Assembly: GCF_900104185.1 (NCBI RefSeq)
Contig: NZ_FNIZ01000005.1
Span: forward strand, 62,001 to 126,000
DNA from: Halobacillus aidingensis
GTDB taxonomy: Bacteria; Bacillota; Bacilli; Bacillales; Halobacillaceae
Reading direction: 5' to 3'
Length of the DNA stretch: 64,000 nt
Shown: piece after piece, positions 45,575-56,454 of the stretch
How positions within the stretch are numbered: position 1 is the first letter of the stretch
Layout of the letters: each line of letters starts with the position of its first letter
Notes under the pieces: model-generated
Told to the model about the DNA's origin: nothing
Seen by the model: the letters and a program-made list of their open reading frames with translations, nothing else
Database searches by the model: none
Program-made: the position numbers and the translations under genes

Positions 45575-47312
45575 TTTCTACATCCCGGGGGTGGAAACGT
45601 TCTTGTTCAGCCAGTGCTTCAAGCCTGTTCACGGTATTAATCTCTTCGATTCCATATTTCATACTGTAAATACGGATCGCATTGACGATTTGCATAATCG
45701 CTGACTTTTTCAAGTTGAGCGTTCGTTTTTTTCCGATTCCTGAAATTCTTCCGAATGGCTGGACAGGGACTCGGAACCGAAGTGTATCTTTCATAAGCAA
45801 CTGATGCAGATTCAATGATTTCTGAACACGTTTTGTTACATATTTCTTTAGATCATAGGCAAGGGAATAATCGCCAGTAATCGGACGGAAGTCCATGAAA
45901 ATGGTGAAATCCCGGATTTCTTCTGCATCCATTTTGTTGATCCACTGATCGATACTCCCATGCCAATCGCTCATCTGCTGACGCCATTTCGGTTCCTTGG
46001 CCATAATGCCGCCTGTACAGTAAGGAAAACCACATTCGTTCAACATATCATTGATTTTATTGGTGAAGATTTCAAAATATTTTTCGATTTTCGCTTTATG
46101 CTTACTGTTGTCATAATCGGCAAGGATGATGGCATTATCCTGGTCGGTGGAAAAGGCCTGTTCTTTCCGTCCTTCACTGCCCATGACCAGGAAACAGTAA
46201 TTGATCGGTGGAGCTCCATACCCTTCACGGATCATTTGGTCTTCGGCAATTTGCACGACTTGTTTGTGAATACGATCGTTGTAGTTCGTCATCAATTCCG
46301 CGATGTCATAAGCGAACATATGATCTTTTATCAAGCTCGCCACGAATTTTTGGAAGCGTTCATTATGAATCGGTGACAACGGTTTGATTTCTTCTATAGT
46401 AATAGCATTTGAAATTTTATAAGTCAGGTCGAAGTAAACGGAATTTTTGATTGTGAAAAACGAGGACTGTCTTAAAATTCCGACGACCTTGTCCTTATGA
46501 AGAACAGGGATGATTTCTGTAGGATGGTGCTTCAAGTAACTCAAAGCATCATAGATAAATTCCTGTTCATTAATTTCATAGGCCTCTTCAGCCATATAAG
46601 CTTTGACTGGATTTTTGTGATCGTTCTCAAAGTAAGCTCTCAGTATTTCCCCATAACCAATCATTCCGAGCATAGATTGCTGATCATCACTGACAATCAG
46701 AGCTTCAATCTTTTGCTGTTGCAACATACGGGCAGCTTTTTCGATCGAGGCTTCAGGGTGTATGAACGTAGGCGGTTCCATATAAGCGTCTGCACGTTTT
46801 TTGTACAGTTCACGGTCATCCTGCTCATCTGTCGTAGAGCTCTTATATTTTACTTCATCGTATAAGCTTTTCATCAAGTGGCTGATGCCATCCATCACGA
46901 CTTTCGAAAAGTGATTGTTGTTTGACATCACTTTCAAGAAGGATTCACGTTCAAAACAAATGGTTTTGATTGGTTCTAAAGCCTGAACAGAAAAGCGCAT
47001 TTCACCACTTGTGAGGAGGATCATCACACCTACCAGGTCTCCGGGGTAATAGAACCTTACCGATAATTGCCGGCCGTTCGACCGGTGCATGATGTTTTTA
47101 GCAAGTCCGGAGACCATGAAGTGGATATCGATCGTATCATCTTCTTGGTCTTCATGGATGATGAATTCGTTTTTTGAAAATTCTCTGACCATGGCTTTAC
47201 CAAATACTTCTTCAAACTCTTCCTCAGAAAGCAAATCGAAAGGGTATTGCTTTCTAAACATTTCAAACTCTGTCACAGAGCAAAACTCCTTCATCATAGT
47301 TGTTGTTTTCAC
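45516..47312 (-). CDS. cNMP-binding/CBS-pair/DUF294 nucleotidyltransferase-like protein, C-terminus frameshifted
   Basis: Encodes 598 residues in order: a cyclic-nucleotide-binding-like domain (about 20-145), two CBS domains (about 175-300), a GlnD-like nucleotidyltransferase domain with GSEGRKEQAFSTDQDNAI (about 387-404), and the start of the DUF294 C-terminal domain. Such proteins are thought to sense nucleotides and signal; no target is known. Starts at GTG 47312. The last 46 or so residues of the family are missing because of a frameshift near 45540, and the protein ends in the alien tail SQPSTVG. Confidence 0.85.
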   Translation of the reverse strand: MKTTTMMKEFCSVTEFEMFRKQYPFDLLSEEEFEEVFGKAMVREFSKNEFIIHEDQEDDTIDIHFMVSGLAKNIMHRSNGRQLSVRFYYPGDLVGVMILLTSGEMRFSVQALEPIKTICFERESFLKVMSNNNHFSKVVMDGISHLMKSLYDEVKYKSSTTDEQDDRELYKKRADAYMEPPTFIHPEASIEKAARMLQQQKIEALIVSDDQQSMLGMIGYGEILRAYFENDHKNPVKAYMAEEAYEINEQEFIYDALSYLKHHPTEIIPVLHKDKVVGILRQSSFFTIKNSVYFDLTYKISNAITIEEIKPLSPIHNERFQKFVASLIKDHMFAYDIAELMTNYNDRIHKQVVQIAEDQMIREGYGAPPINYCFLVMGSEGRKEQAFSTDQDNAIILADYDNSKHKAKIEKYFEIFTNKINDMLNECGFPYCTGGIMAKEPKWRQQMSDWHGSIDQWINKMDAEEIRDFTIFMDFRPITGDYSLAYDLKKYVTKRVQKSLNLHQLLMKDTLRFRVPVQPFGRISGIGKKRTLNLKKSAIMQIVNAIRIYSMKYGIEEINTVNRLEALAEQERFHPRDVENAKTALHRLMLFSQPSTVG

Positions 47313-47319
47313 CTATGGC

Positions 47320-47556
47320 CTAATCCTTTTGTTTAAACCGTCCTTTGGTCAAGTTGCGCTTTCTGTCCCTGTGGAGGATAAAGCCACCAATGAAGGCCAA
47401 TCCTCCAACTACAAATAGAATGCCAACGAGACCCTGGATGGCAATGTGAAAAAAGATGGTGTGAAATTCTCCGAAAAGAGCATCTCGAATCAATTTTATT
47501 CCATAAACGGCGATCACACCGGGGGTGACTAATAAAAGTAAAGCAATTAATCGCAT
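47320..47556 (-). CDS. yqzF: YqzF, DUF2627 membrane protein
   Basis: Encodes 78 residues with two membrane helices (about 3-20 and 37-60), the motif YGIKLIRDALFG between them, and a basic tail (HRDRKRNLTKGRFKQK). Matches the YqzF/DUF2627 family, typically beside bkdR. Function unknown. AAGGAG precedes the ATG. It probably leads the minus-strand transcript with the CBS protein gene 7 nt on. Confidence 0.88.
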   Translation of the reverse strand: MRLIALLLLVTPGVIAVYGIKLIRDALFGEFHTIFFHIAIQGLVGILFVVGGLAFIGGFILHRDRKRNLTKGRFKQKD

Positions 47557-47629
47557 ACTCGTAACTCCTTTAATTCAATCCATGAATAAGTATATCAAAT
47601 GGCAGGGCAAGTTGGAACTATAGACGTAC

Positions 47630-47658
47630 TTGCTAAAACATGCAGATTAGGGTACGAT
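47630..47658 (+). promoter_or_regulatory. Probable sigma-A promoter of bkdR
   Basis: TTGCTA (47630-47635), 17-nt spacer, TACGAT (47653-47658). It falls after an upstream in-frame ATG at 47599, which supports the later start of bkdR. Confidence 0.55.
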
Positions 47659-47691
47659 AAAGTTACGCAAAAAGTTGCAGGGTGTGGTGAA

Positions 47692-49767
47692 ATGAAACGT
47701 GTGTTGATTGTCGGAGCAGGGAAAGGTGGAACCGCCCTGTTGAAATTGTTGAAGAAAATGGACCGTATGTTAGTGATTGCGGTAACGGACATCGACCCAA
47801 ATGCACCGGGGATAGCGCTTGCTGAGAGTTACGGGATTTCTACAGACCGCCGCTGGCAGGATTGGATACATAGAGAGATCGATATCGTGATCGAAGCTAC
47901 AGGGGAAGAACATGTGTTTAATGAAATCCGTGAAACCAGAAAACGCTCGACGGTTGTCATTCCAGGCTCGGTAGCTTATGTGACCGCAGAATTATTGGAA
48001 GAAAAGGAATCGCTTGTGCAAAAATTGAAACAGCAGACGGAAAATCAGCACCTGATTTTGAACAGTATTCATGATGGGATGATTGTGATAGATGAGGAAG
48101 GGAAAGTTTCATTTATCAACCGAAGTGCGGAGCGCATCGTAGGTATGGGGCGGTCATCTATGATTGGAGAACCCATAAATGAAATCATTCCGGATTCGAG
48201 GCTTCCTCAAGTCCTCGCCTCCCGCGAAGAAGAAGTGAATCAGAAGCTTGCCTTAGGAAATGGGAAGAAAGTAGTGACTACAAGAATTCCGATGATCGGG
48301 CAAAATCAAAGGGTGATCGGTGCTTTTGCTGTTTTCAAAGATATTACGGAAGTAGTCAATCTTGCTGAGGAAATCACAGATCTTAAAGAAGTGAAAACGA
48401 TGCTTGAGGCCATCATTCATTCTTCGGATGAGGCGATTTCGGTTGTCGATGAAAATGGAAGCGGTTTAATGATTAATCCTGCATATACGAGGATTACCGG
48501 ACTCTCTGAAGAAGAAATCGTTGGAAAGCCCGCAACGGTCGATATATCTGAAGGAGAAAGTATGCACATGAAAGTCCTTCGCACAAGAAGGCCTGTCCGG
48601 GGGGTTCGTATGAAGGTAGGGCCTTCGAAAAAAGATGTCCTCGTTAATGTCGCCCCTGTTATCGTGGATGGAAAGTTGAAGGGGAGTGTCGGGGTCCTTC
48701 ATGACGTTTCGGAAATCCAAGCATTGACGAGTGAACTCAAAAGAGCGAGGCAAATCATTCGCAGTTTGGAAGCGAAGTACACGTTTGATGATATCATCGG
48801 AGATTCCCAGGAAATGACCTTGGCTCTTGAACAAGCGAAAGTCGGTGCACGCACGCCTGCTTCCGTCTTGTTGAGAGGGGAATCGGGAACCGGGAAAGAA
48901 CTTTTCGCCCATGCGATTCATAACGAGAGCAAGCGGCGCCATAATAAGTTTATCCGTGTCAATTGTGCGGCCATAGCTGAATCCTTACTGGAAAGCGAAT
49001 TGTTTGGATACGAAGATGGTGCTTTTTCAGGAGCGAAACGAGGCGGTAAAAAAGGGCTGTTTGAAGAAGCAAACCACGGAAGTATTTTTCTTGATGAAAT
49101 CGGTGAACTGACATTGCCGATGCAGGCAAAATTGCTGCGGGTGCTACAAGAGAATGAAATCATCAGGGTCGGAGGTACGAAGCCTGTCCATGTGGATGTC
49201 CGCGTAATTGCTGCCACCAATGTCAATTTGGAAAAAGCGATTATGAACAAGAATTTCCGTGAAGATCTTTATTATCGTCTGAACCGGCTTCCGATTTACA
49301 TTCCTCCCCTTCGTGAAAGAATCGAAGATGTCCAGCTTTTGACCGACCATTTGATTCAAAAGCTGAATGAAGACTATGGAAGGCATGTAACCTCAGTCGA
49401 TGAGGAGGCTTTTCGTATGTTGAAAGAATATGATTGGCCGGGAAATGTAAGAGAGCTAGAAAACATTATCGGCCGAGCGATGATTTATATGGAGAATATG
49501 GAAGATACGATAAAGGTGGAGCACCTTCCTCGGCTGAAAAAGGCGACGACGGAATCAGGCCGACCTACTGAAAATGCGCCATGGCTGGGAGAAACCTTGC
49601 AGCAGGCTGTAGATGAATATGAAAAGAGTTTGCTTGCCGACGCTTACCGGTCTCATGATTTTAATAAAACGAAGACAGCCAAAGCTTTAGGTATCTCCAT
49701 TCGGAATTTATATTATAAATTAGAAAAATATCAACTAGACAAAAACAGCATGCAAAATTTTTCATAG
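47692..49767 (+). CDS. bkdR: Sigma-54-dependent activator BkdR
   Basis: Encodes 691 residues: an N-terminal Rossmann-like region ([14 protein letters not shown]), two PAS domains (about 130-220 and 250-350), the AAA+ domain with Walker A GESGTGKE (396-403), and a C-terminal Fis-type helix-turn-helix ([19 protein letters not shown]). The sigma-54 contact loop is GAFSGA (443-448), a Thr-to-Ser variant of GAFTGA. Activates the bkd operon in response to branched-chain amino acids. The start at 47692 is preferred over 47599 because a promoter lies between them. Confidence 0.93.
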   Translation: MKRVLIVGAGKGGTALLKLLKKMDRMLVIAVTDIDPNAPGIALAESYGISTDRRWQDWIHREIDIVIEATGEEHVFNEIRETRKRSTVVIPGSVAYVTAELLEEKESLVQKLKQQTENQHLILNSIHDGMIVIDEEGKVSFINRSAERIVGMGRSSMIGEPINEIIPDSRLPQVLASREEEVNQKLALGNGKKVVTTRIPMIGQNQRVIGAFAVFKDITEVVNLAEEITDLKEVKTMLEAIIHSSDEAISVVDENGSGLMINPAYTRITGLSEEEIVGKPATVDISEGESMHMKVLRTRRPVRGVRMKVGPSKKDVLVNVAPVIVDGKLKGSVGVLHDVSEIQALTSELKRARQIIRSLEAKYTFDDIIGDSQEMTLALEQAKVGARTPASVLLRGESGTGKELFAHAIHNESKRRHNKFIRVNCAAIAESLLESELFGYEDGAFSGAKRGGKKGLFEEANHGSIFLDEIGELTLPMQAKLLRVLQENEIIRVGGTKPVHVDVRVIAATNVNLEKAIMNKNFREDLYYRLNRLPIYIPPLRERIEDVQLLTDHLIQKLNEDYGRHVTSVDEEAFRMLKEYDWPGNVRELENIIGRAMIYMENMEDTIKVEHLPRLKKATTESGRPTENAPWLGETLQQAVDEYEKSLLADAYRSHDFNKTKTAKALGISIRNLYYKLEKYQLDKNSMQNFS

Positions 49768-49775
49768 TGCAGACT

Positions 49776-49791
49776 TTTGCAGAGGTGCAAA
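49776..49791 (+). promoter_or_regulatory. Candidate BkdR upstream activator site
   Basis: Perfect dyad TTTGCA-N4-TGCAAA, 36 nt before the sigma-54 core promoter. A further TGCAGA lies just upstream at 49769-49773. Position fits an enhancer site, but spacing is shorter than for many activators. Confidence 0.45.
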
Positions 49792-49826
49792 CCTCCAGGT
49801 GAACCTATTCTGGTGTTTATAGAAGT

Positions 49827-49843
49827 TGGCATGAATATTGCAT
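49827..49843 (+). promoter_or_regulatory. Sigma-54 promoter of the bkd operon
   Basis: TGGCATGAATATTGCAT matches the -24/-12 consensus TGGCAC-N5-TTGCW, with GG at 49828-49829 and GC at 49840-49841, exactly 12 nt apart. It lies 27 nt before ptb and just after bkdR. Confidence 0.93.
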
Positions 49844-49869
49844 GTATAGAAGAGGGGAAGAGGTGACAC

Positions 49870-50772
49870 ATGAAAAAGTTAGATGAACTAGTCGATCAAA
49901 TTGACCGTCGTTCACCGAAAACGGTCTCTGTTGCTCAAGCAGCAGATGATGAAGTATTGAAAGCAGTTAAAATGGCCCGGGCATCCAACCTGGCTGATTT
50001 CTTTCTTGTAGGAGATCAAACAGAGATTGAAAACAAGTCAAAAGCTGTTGGTTTGGATTTATCACAGGCAGGCATTGAAGTGATTCATGCAAGTGAAAAG
50101 GATAGTGCACAAGTCGCTGTGAAAGCCGTCCACTCCGGTGAAGCTCATGTTGTCATGAAAGGCCATATCGATACAAAATCTTTATTGAAAGCAGTCCTGG
50201 ATAAAGAGTATGGGCTCAGGAAAGGTTCGGTACTGTCCCACGTGGCTTTGTTTGAAATTCCAGGCAGGGATAAACTGATTTACCTCACAGACGCAGCGAT
50301 GAATATCGCGCCGAGTCTTGAGGAAAAAGCTCAAATCATCAATAATGCCGTGGAAGTAGCTACAAGGGCAGGCTGGAAGAACCCGAAGGTAGCTCCGCTG
50401 GCAGCAGTAGAAGTAGTGAACCCTTCCATGACAGCCACTCAAGATGCTGCAATGCTCACGCAAATGAACAGGCGCGGGCAACTGAAGGGCTGTATCGTGG
50501 ATGGTCCCCTTGCCTTTGACAATGCGGTTGATCCAAAAGCAGCAGAACAAAAAGGAATTGTATCAGAAGTAGCGGGGCAGGCGGACATACTTGTTGTGCC
50601 ATCCATTGAAGTGGCCAATGCCTTGTACAAGTCATTCATATATTTCGCCAATGGAAAAGTGGCGGGCGTAATCAGCGGCGCTAAAGCTCCGATCGTATTG
50701 ACGTCCAGAGCGGATGATGCCGAGAGCAAAATTTATTCACTGGCTTTAGCTTTACAAGCCAGTCAACAATAG
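49870..50772 (+). CDS. ptb: Phosphate butyryltransferase
   Basis: Encodes 300 residues of the phosphate acetyl/butyryltransferase family ([52 protein letters not shown]). It interconverts (branched) acyl-CoA and acyl phosphate; with Buk it can yield ATP from branched-chain acyl-CoA. First gene of the bkd operon. Confidence 0.95.
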   Translation: MKKLDELVDQIDRRSPKTVSVAQAADDEVLKAVKMARASNLADFFLVGDQTEIENKSKAVGLDLSQAGIEVIHASEKDSAQVAVKAVHSGEAHVVMKGHIDTKSLLKAVLDKEYGLRKGSVLSHVALFEIPGRDKLIYLTDAAMNIAPSLEEKAQIINNAVEVATRAGWKNPKVAPLAAVEVVNPSMTATQDAAMLTQMNRRGQLKGCIVDGPLAFDNAVDPKAAEQKGIVSEVAGQADILVVPSIEVANALYKSFIYFANGKVAGVISGAKAPIVLTSRADDAESKIYSLALALQASQQ

Positions 50773-50783
50773 GAGGATTCACA

Positions 50784-51887
50784 ATGAAAATTTTCAGCTA
50801 TATGCAAGAGTACGATTACGAGCAATTGTTATTCTGTCAAGATGAACAATCAGGTCTAAAAGCAATCATCGCCATCCACGATACAACGCTTGGACCTGCT
50901 CTCGGAGGCACACGTATGTGGACATACGCTTCTGAAGACGATGCAGTGGAAGATGCCCTGCGTCTGGCAAAAGGAATGACATACAAAAATGCTGCAGCCG
51001 GCCTCAACCTTGGTGGAGGAAAAACGGTTATCATCGGTGACCCTAAAAAAGATAAAAATGAAGAGATGTTCCGTGCTTTCGGTCGTTATATCCAAGGTCT
51101 GAATGGTCGTTACATTACTGCAGAAGATGTAGGCACAACTGTTCAGGACATGGATCTTATCCATGAGGAAACGGATTATGTGACAGGAATCTCTCCTGCA
51201 TTCGGCTCTTCAGGAAACCCGTCACCAGTGACTGCTTACGGAGTGTACCGTGGTATGAAAGCTGCGGCGAAAGAAGGATTCGGAACGGATTCCTTAGAAG
51301 GGAAGACGGTAGCAGTCCAGGGAGTCGGGAATGTGGCCTTTACCCTTTGTCGTCATCTTCACGAAGAAGGAGCCCATCTTGTTGTTACAGATATCAACAA
51401 AGAAGCGGTTCAGCGTGCTGTAGAAGAATTTGGTGCAAAAGCGGTTGATCCTGACGATATCTACAGTGTGGATTGTGACATTTACGCTCCTTGTGCTCTT
51501 GGTGCAACGATTAATGATGAAACGATTCCTCAATTAAAAGCGAAAGTCGTTGCTGGTGCGGCGAATAACCAGTTGAAAGAAACGAAACATGGCGATATTC
51601 TTCATGAAAAAGGCATTGTCTACACGCCGGACTATGTAATCAATGCGGGAGGCGTCATCAACGTAGCAGATGAGCTGCACGGATATAATAAAGATCGTGC
51701 GATGAAGCGCGTAGAAACTATTTATGACAACGTATCACGAGTATTTGAAATTTCACGCCGTGATAACATTCCAACATATGTAGCTGCAGACCGTATGGCA
51801 GAAGAACGGATTGAACGTATGCGCAGGTCCCGCAGTCAGTTCCTTCAAAATGGTCAACACATCTTAAGCAGAAGACAGAACGGTTAA
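50784..51887 (+). CDS. bcd: Leucine dehydrogenase
   Basis: Encodes 367 residues: GGTRMWTY, the catalytic Lys region [17 protein letters not shown], and the NAD site [14 protein letters not shown]. It deaminates Leu, Val and Ile to the keto acids used by the BKD complex. 11 nt after ptb, with AGGAGG upstream. Confidence 0.97.
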   Translation: MKIFSYMQEYDYEQLLFCQDEQSGLKAIIAIHDTTLGPALGGTRMWTYASEDDAVEDALRLAKGMTYKNAAAGLNLGGGKTVIIGDPKKDKNEEMFRAFGRYIQGLNGRYITAEDVGTTVQDMDLIHEETDYVTGISPAFGSSGNPSPVTAYGVYRGMKAAAKEGFGTDSLEGKTVAVQGVGNVAFTLCRHLHEEGAHLVVTDINKEAVQRAVEEFGAKAVDPDDIYSVDCDIYAPCALGATINDETIPQLKAKVVAGAANNQLKETKHGDILHEKGIVYTPDYVINAGGVINVADELHGYNKDRAMKRVETIYDNVSRVFEISRRDNIPTYVAADRMAEERIERMRRSRSQFLQNGQHILSRRQNG

Positions 51888-51901
51888 CGGGGGTTTCGGA
51901 A

Positions 51902-52987
51902 TTGCAAACACATCGTATTCTGGTCATCAACCCAGGCTCCACATCTACGAAGATCGGAGTCTTTGATGATCAGGAAGTCGTTTTTGAAAAAACCATCCGT
52001 CATACGGCGGAGGAAATCAGTTCATACAAGCGAATCATTGATCAATATGAATTCCGTAAACGTGTCATTCTCGACGAGCTTGACCGTGAAGGCATCAACA
52101 TCAGCAAATTGAGTGCCGTGTGCGGGAGAGGCGGATTGCTGCGTCCAATCGAAGGTGGGACATATGAGGTTAATGAGGCAATGCTTGAAGATTTGAAAAA
52201 TGGATACAATGGAGAACATGCGTCAAATCTTGGTGGGATCATTGCGAGTGAAATTGCTCAAGGGTTGAACATAGGCGCTTATATCGTCGACCCGGTCGTG
52301 GTGGATGAACTCCATGAATTAGCCCGTGTTTCTGGTGTACCTGAAATACCAAGAAAAAGTATTTTCCATGCCTTGAATCAGAAAGCTGTCGCGAGAAGAG
52401 CGGCAGCTGATCTCCGTCTGTCCTATAAGGATGCCCGCTTGATCGTCACTCATATGGGCGGTGGAATTACAGTGGGTGCCCACGTTGGCGGCCGAGTCAT
52501 TGACGTCAACAATGGTTTACATGGAGACGGACCGTTTTCACCAGAGCGGGCAGGTACCGTTCCTGCTGGTGACCTTGTTTCCTTATGCTTCTCCGGCCAA
52601 TATTATCGCAATGAAGTGATGAAGAAGTTGGTAGGGCAAGGGGGTCTTATGGCTTACTTGGATACAAACGATGCCCGTGAAGTCGAAGAGATGGTTGCTA
52701 ATGGTGACCGAAAAGCAAAAGTTGTCTTTGAAGCTATGGCTTACCAAATTGCCAAAGAAATCGGAAGTATGAGTGCCGTTATGGAAGGCAAAGTGGATGC
52801 GATTGCACTCACAGGTGGTCTTGCTTATGGAAAAGCGTTCGTAGAAGAAATTTCAAAACGTGTCCATTGGATTGCAGATGTCCTCGTCTATCCTGGTGAA
52901 AATGAGCTGGAAGCGTTGAATGAGGGGACGTTACGTGTCCTCAATAAAGAAGAAGTTCCAAAACAATATCCTAACTTTCAAGAATAG
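51902..52987 (+). CDS. buk: Butyrate kinase
   Basis: Encodes 361 residues of the acetate/butyrate kinase family: [28 protein letters not shown] and [12 protein letters not shown]. Transfers phosphate from (branched) acyl phosphate to ADP. Starts with TTG at 51902 behind GGGGG. Confidence 0.95.
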   Translation: MQTHRILVINPGSTSTKIGVFDDQEVVFEKTIRHTAEEISSYKRIIDQYEFRKRVILDELDREGINISKLSAVCGRGGLLRPIEGGTYEVNEAMLEDLKNGYNGEHASNLGGIIASEIAQGLNIGAYIVDPVVVDELHELARVSGVPEIPRKSIFHALNQKAVARRAAADLRLSYKDARLIVTHMGGGITVGAHVGGRVIDVNNGLHGDGPFSPERAGTVPAGDLVSLCFSGQYYRNEVMKKLVGQGGLMAYLDTNDAREVEEMVANGDRKAKVVFEAMAYQIAKEIGSMSAVMEGKVDAIALTGGLAYGKAFVEEISKRVHWIADVLVYPGENELEALNEGTLRVLNKEEVPKQYPNFQE

Positions 52988-53002
52988 GAAGGAGAGTCCA
53001 AG

Positions 53003-54424
53003 GTGGCACAAGAATACGATTTGGTCATTCTCGGAGGTGGCACAGGCGGTTACGTGGCCGCCATCCGAGCTTCAAAATTAGGCTTGAAAACAGCGATTGT
53101 AGAAAAAAGAGAACTTGGTGGGACATGCTTACACAGAGGGTGCATCCCTTCGAAAGCTTTGCTTCGAAGTGCTGAAGTATTTAAACAAACGAAAGAAGCC
53201 GATCGGTATGGTATTTCAACAGAAAACCCAACCTTGAATTTTACGAAAGTCCAAGAACGGAAACAATCGATTGTAGACACACTACATAAAGGTGTTCAAG
53301 GATTGATGAAAAAAGGGAAAATCGATGTCTTTGAAGGTTTTGGCCGGATTTTAGGTCCTTCTATTTTTTCACCGACAGCAGGAACGATTTCTGTGGAGAT
53401 GAACAATGGGGAAGAAAACGAAATGTTGATCCCTAAAAATGTGTTAGTGGCGACAGGTTCCCGTCCTAAATCATTGCCGGGACTTGAAATCGATGGTGAA
53501 GTTGTCATGAGTTCTGATGAAGCTCTTCATATGGAAGAACTACCAGAATCGATCATCATCGTCGGTGGAGGGGTCATCGGAATCGAATGGGCATCTATGC
53601 TTGCAGACTTCGGTGTGAAAGTGACGGTTCTTGAATATTTGCCACACATTCTTCCTACTGAAGACGAAGATATTTCCAGGGAAATGTTGAAGCAGATGAA
53701 AAAGAAAGGCGTCGATATTGTTACGAGCGCCAAGGTTCTTCCTGATACGATCGAGAAAGACAATGGTGTAAAAGTTGATGCAGAAGTGGACGGCGAGACG
53801 GTTACTTATGAAGCGGAACGCATGTTGGTTTCTGTCGGTAGATCAGCGAACGTTGACAATATCGGTCTTGAAAACACAGATATTCAAGTCGAAAACGGGA
53901 TTATTCAAACTAATGATGTTTATCAGACGAAGGAAAGCCACATTTACGCAATCGGTGATGTTATCGGAGGCATGCAGCTGGCCCACGTGGCTTCTCATGA
54001 AGGGATGATCGCTGTTGAACATATGGCAGACCAAAATCCACATCCGATGAACCAGGATCAAGTGCCATCCTGTATCTACTCCAACCCTGAAGTTTCAAGT
54101 GTCGGTTTGACGGAAAAAGCAGCAAAAGAAAAAGGGTTTGATGTGAAAGTAGGCAAGTTCCCATTCCAAGCGATCGGGAAAGCACTCGTTCATGGAGAAA
54201 CAGATGGTTTCGTTAAGATCGTAGCAGATAAAGAAAGCGATGATCTATTAGGCGTGCATATGATCGGGCCACATGTAACGGACATGATTTCAGAAGCAGC
54301 TCTGGCTCAAGTTCTTGATGCGACCCCATGGGAAATCGCTGAAACGATTCACCCACACCCAACGCTCTCGGAAGCGATCGGGGAAGCGGCTATGGCCGTC
54401 GACGGCAACCAAATCCATGGATAA
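53003..54424 (+). CDS. lpdV: Dihydrolipoamide dehydrogenase (E3) of the BKD complex
   Basis: Encodes 473 residues. N-terminal FAD site GGGTGGY, redox disulfide C42/C47 in GGTCLHRGCIPSK, NAD site GGGVIGIEWAS, and the C-terminal catalytic His in HPHPTLSEA. Reoxidises dihydrolipoyl-E2. GTG start with GGAAGGAG upstream. Confidence 0.96.
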   Translation: MAQEYDLVILGGGTGGYVAAIRASKLGLKTAIVEKRELGGTCLHRGCIPSKALLRSAEVFKQTKEADRYGISTENPTLNFTKVQERKQSIVDTLHKGVQGLMKKGKIDVFEGFGRILGPSIFSPTAGTISVEMNNGEENEMLIPKNVLVATGSRPKSLPGLEIDGEVVMSSDEALHMEELPESIIIVGGGVIGIEWASMLADFGVKVTVLEYLPHILPTEDEDISREMLKQMKKKGVDIVTSAKVLPDTIEKDNGVKVDAEVDGETVTYEAERMLVSVGRSANVDNIGLENTDIQVENGIIQTNDVYQTKESHIYAIGDVIGGMQLAHVASHEGMIAVEHMADQNPHPMNQDQVPSCIYSNPEVSSVGLTEKAAKEKGFDVKVGKFPFQAIGKALVHGETDGFVKIVADKESDDLLGVHMIGPHVTDMISEAALAQVLDATPWEIAETIHPHPTLSEAIGEAAMAVDGNQIHG

Positions 54425-54443
54425 ATCTGAAGGAGGGATCCTC

Positions 54444-55436
54444 ATGGCTGAAAATCGCCATAAAGCTTTAGGCTTAAGTGATGATCAAGTGTTGGACATG
54501 TTTCGCACGATGTTGTTAGCAAGAAGAATCGATGAACGAATGTGGTTGCTGAACCGCGCGGGTAAAATCCCATTCGTCATTTCCTGTCAAGGTCAAGAAG
54601 CTGCCCAAGTAGGGGCGTCCTACGCTCTTGATCGTGAAAAAGATTATGCTCTGCCTTACTACCGGGACATGGGTGTCGTTCTGTCATTCGGTATGACCGC
54701 TCAGGACTTAATGCTGTCCGGTTTTGCAAAAGCAGAAGATCCGAACTCGGGTGGCCGCCAAATGCCGGGTCACTTCGGTCAAAAGAAAAACCGAATCGTT
54801 ACCGGTTCATCACCTGTTACTACACAAGTGCCGCATGCAGTAGGTATTGCTCTGGCAGGGAAGATGGAGAAGAAAGACTTTGTTTCACTCGTAACATTCG
54901 GTGAAGGTTCTTCCAACCAGGGAGATTTCCACGAAGGTGCGAACTTTGCAGGTGTACACAAGCTTCCCGTTATCTTTATGGTTGAAAACAATAAATATGC
55001 CATTTCTGTTCCAGTATCGAAACAGTTGGCGTGTGAAAAAGTTTCTGACCGTGCTATCGGTTATGGTATGCCAGGTTTCACAGTAGACGGCAATGATCCT
55101 CTAGCTGTTTATGAAGCGGTGAAAGAAGCAGCGGATCGTGGGCGTAATGGAGAAGGACCAACACTGATTGAGACTGTATCCTACCGCCTCACTCCACACT
55201 CCAGTGATGATGATGACCGTACGTACAGGGAGCGAGAAGAAGTGGATGAAGCGAAGAAAAAGGATTCGATCGTCACTTTCGCTCAGTATTTGCGTGACAC
55301 AGGTGTTCTGACAGATGAAAAGGAAAAGGAAATGAATGACGAAATCAGTGAAATCGTCAATGAAGCGACTGACTATGCCGAGAATGCGGCTTATGCGGAA
55401 GCGGAATCAGCAATGAAATATGTGTACGAAGAGTAA
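54444..55436 (+). CDS. bkdAA: Branched-chain keto acid dehydrogenase E1 alpha
   Basis: Encodes 330 residues. The thiamine diphosphate motif is GEGSSNQGDFHEGANFAG followed by VENN; the phosphorylation-loop-like region YRLTPHSSDDDD is present. Decarboxylates branched keto acids with E1 beta. The ATG at 54444 has AAGGAGGG upstream; the frame is open into lpdV but without a site. Confidence 0.96.
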   Translation: MAENRHKALGLSDDQVLDMFRTMLLARRIDERMWLLNRAGKIPFVISCQGQEAAQVGASYALDREKDYALPYYRDMGVVLSFGMTAQDLMLSGFAKAEDPNSGGRQMPGHFGQKKNRIVTGSSPVTTQVPHAVGIALAGKMEKKDFVSLVTFGEGSSNQGDFHEGANFAGVHKLPVIFMVENNKYAISVPVSKQLACEKVSDRAIGYGMPGFTVDGNDPLAVYEAVKEAADRGRNGEGPTLIETVSYRLTPHSSDDDDRTYREREEVDEAKKKDSIVTFAQYLRDTGVLTDEKEKEMNDEISEIVNEATDYAENAAYAEAESAMKYVYEE

Positions 55437-55451
55437 GGAGGGGGAGCAATA

Positions 55452-56435
55452 ATGGCAGTTATATCTTATATTCAAGCCGTCACTCAAGCTTTGAAAGAAG
55501 AAATGAAGCGGGATGAAAAAGTGTTCGTCCTTGGTGAAGATGTTGGAAAACGTGGAGGCGTATTCCGCGCGACTGATGGTCTTTATGATGAATTTGGCGA
55601 AGACAGAGTTCTTGATACACCACTAGCTGAATCCGCAATCGCTGGTGTTGGAATCGGTGCAGCTATGTATGGCATGCGTCCAGTAGCTGAGATGCAGTTC
55701 GCTGACTTTATCATGCCGGCGGTCAACCAGATTATTTCAGAAGCCGCTAAAATCCGATACCGTTCCAATAACGACTGGAGTGCTCCTATTACAATCCGCG
55801 CCCCTTATGGCGGCGGTGTCCACGGAGCCCTTTACCATTCCCAGTCCGTTGAAGCGGTTTTCGCGAATCAGCCAGGATTGAAAATTGTGATGCCATCGAC
55901 TCCTTATGATGTCAAAGGTTTGTTAAAAGCGTCGATCCGTGATAATGATCCGGTCCTTTTCTTTGAACATAAACGTGCCTACCGTCTCATTAAAGGCGAA
56001 GTGCCAGATGAGGATTATACCCTTCCCATCGGCAAAGCTGACGTGAAGCGCGAAGGTTCGGACATTACGGTTATTACCTACGGCCTATGCGTCCATTTTG
56101 CCTTGCAAGCAGCAGAGAAGTTGGCTGAAGAGGGCATTGATGCACATATTCTCGATTTGCGTACAGTGTATCCTCTGGATAAAGAAGGAATCATCGAAGC
56201 GGCATCCAAAACGGGTAAAGTCCTGCTTGTAACTGAGGACAATAAAGAAGGTGGAATCATCTCAGAGGTGTCCGCAATTATCAGTGAGAATTGCCTGTTC
56301 GACCTGGATGCTCCCGTTCAGCGACTCGCAGGTCCAGACATCCCTTCGATGCCTTATGCTCCGACGATGGAGAAGCACTTCATGATGAATCCAGATAAAG
56401 TAGAAAAAGCGATGAGAGATCTTGCGGAATTTTAA
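55452..56435 (+). CDS. bkdAB: Branched-chain keto acid dehydrogenase E1 beta
   Basis: Encodes 327 residues: LGEDVGKRGGVFRAT, ADFIMPAVNQI, PYGGGVHGALYHSQS and FEHKRAYRL, all E1-beta signatures. Pairs with BkdAA. 15 nt downstream of it, with AAGGAGGGGG. Confidence 0.97.
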   Translation: MAVISYIQAVTQALKEEMKRDEKVFVLGEDVGKRGGVFRATDGLYDEFGEDRVLDTPLAESAIAGVGIGAAMYGMRPVAEMQFADFIMPAVNQIISEAAKIRYRSNNDWSAPITIRAPYGGGVHGALYHSQSVEAVFANQPGLKIVMPSTPYDVKGLLKASIRDNDPVLFFEHKRAYRLIKGEVPDEDYTLPIGKADVKREGSDITVITYGLCVHFALQAAEKLAEEGIDAHILDLRTVYPLDKEGIIEAASKTGKVLLVTEDNKEGGIISEVSAIISENCLFDLDAPVQRLAGPDIPSMPYAPTMEKHFMMNPDKVEKAMRDLAEF

Positions 56436-56454
56436 TTGAAGGAGGAGATTTCCT

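Noticed and set aside
47599-47691. 31-codon N-terminal extension of bkdR
   Set aside because: A plausible promoter lies inside it and no ribosome binding site precedes 47599.
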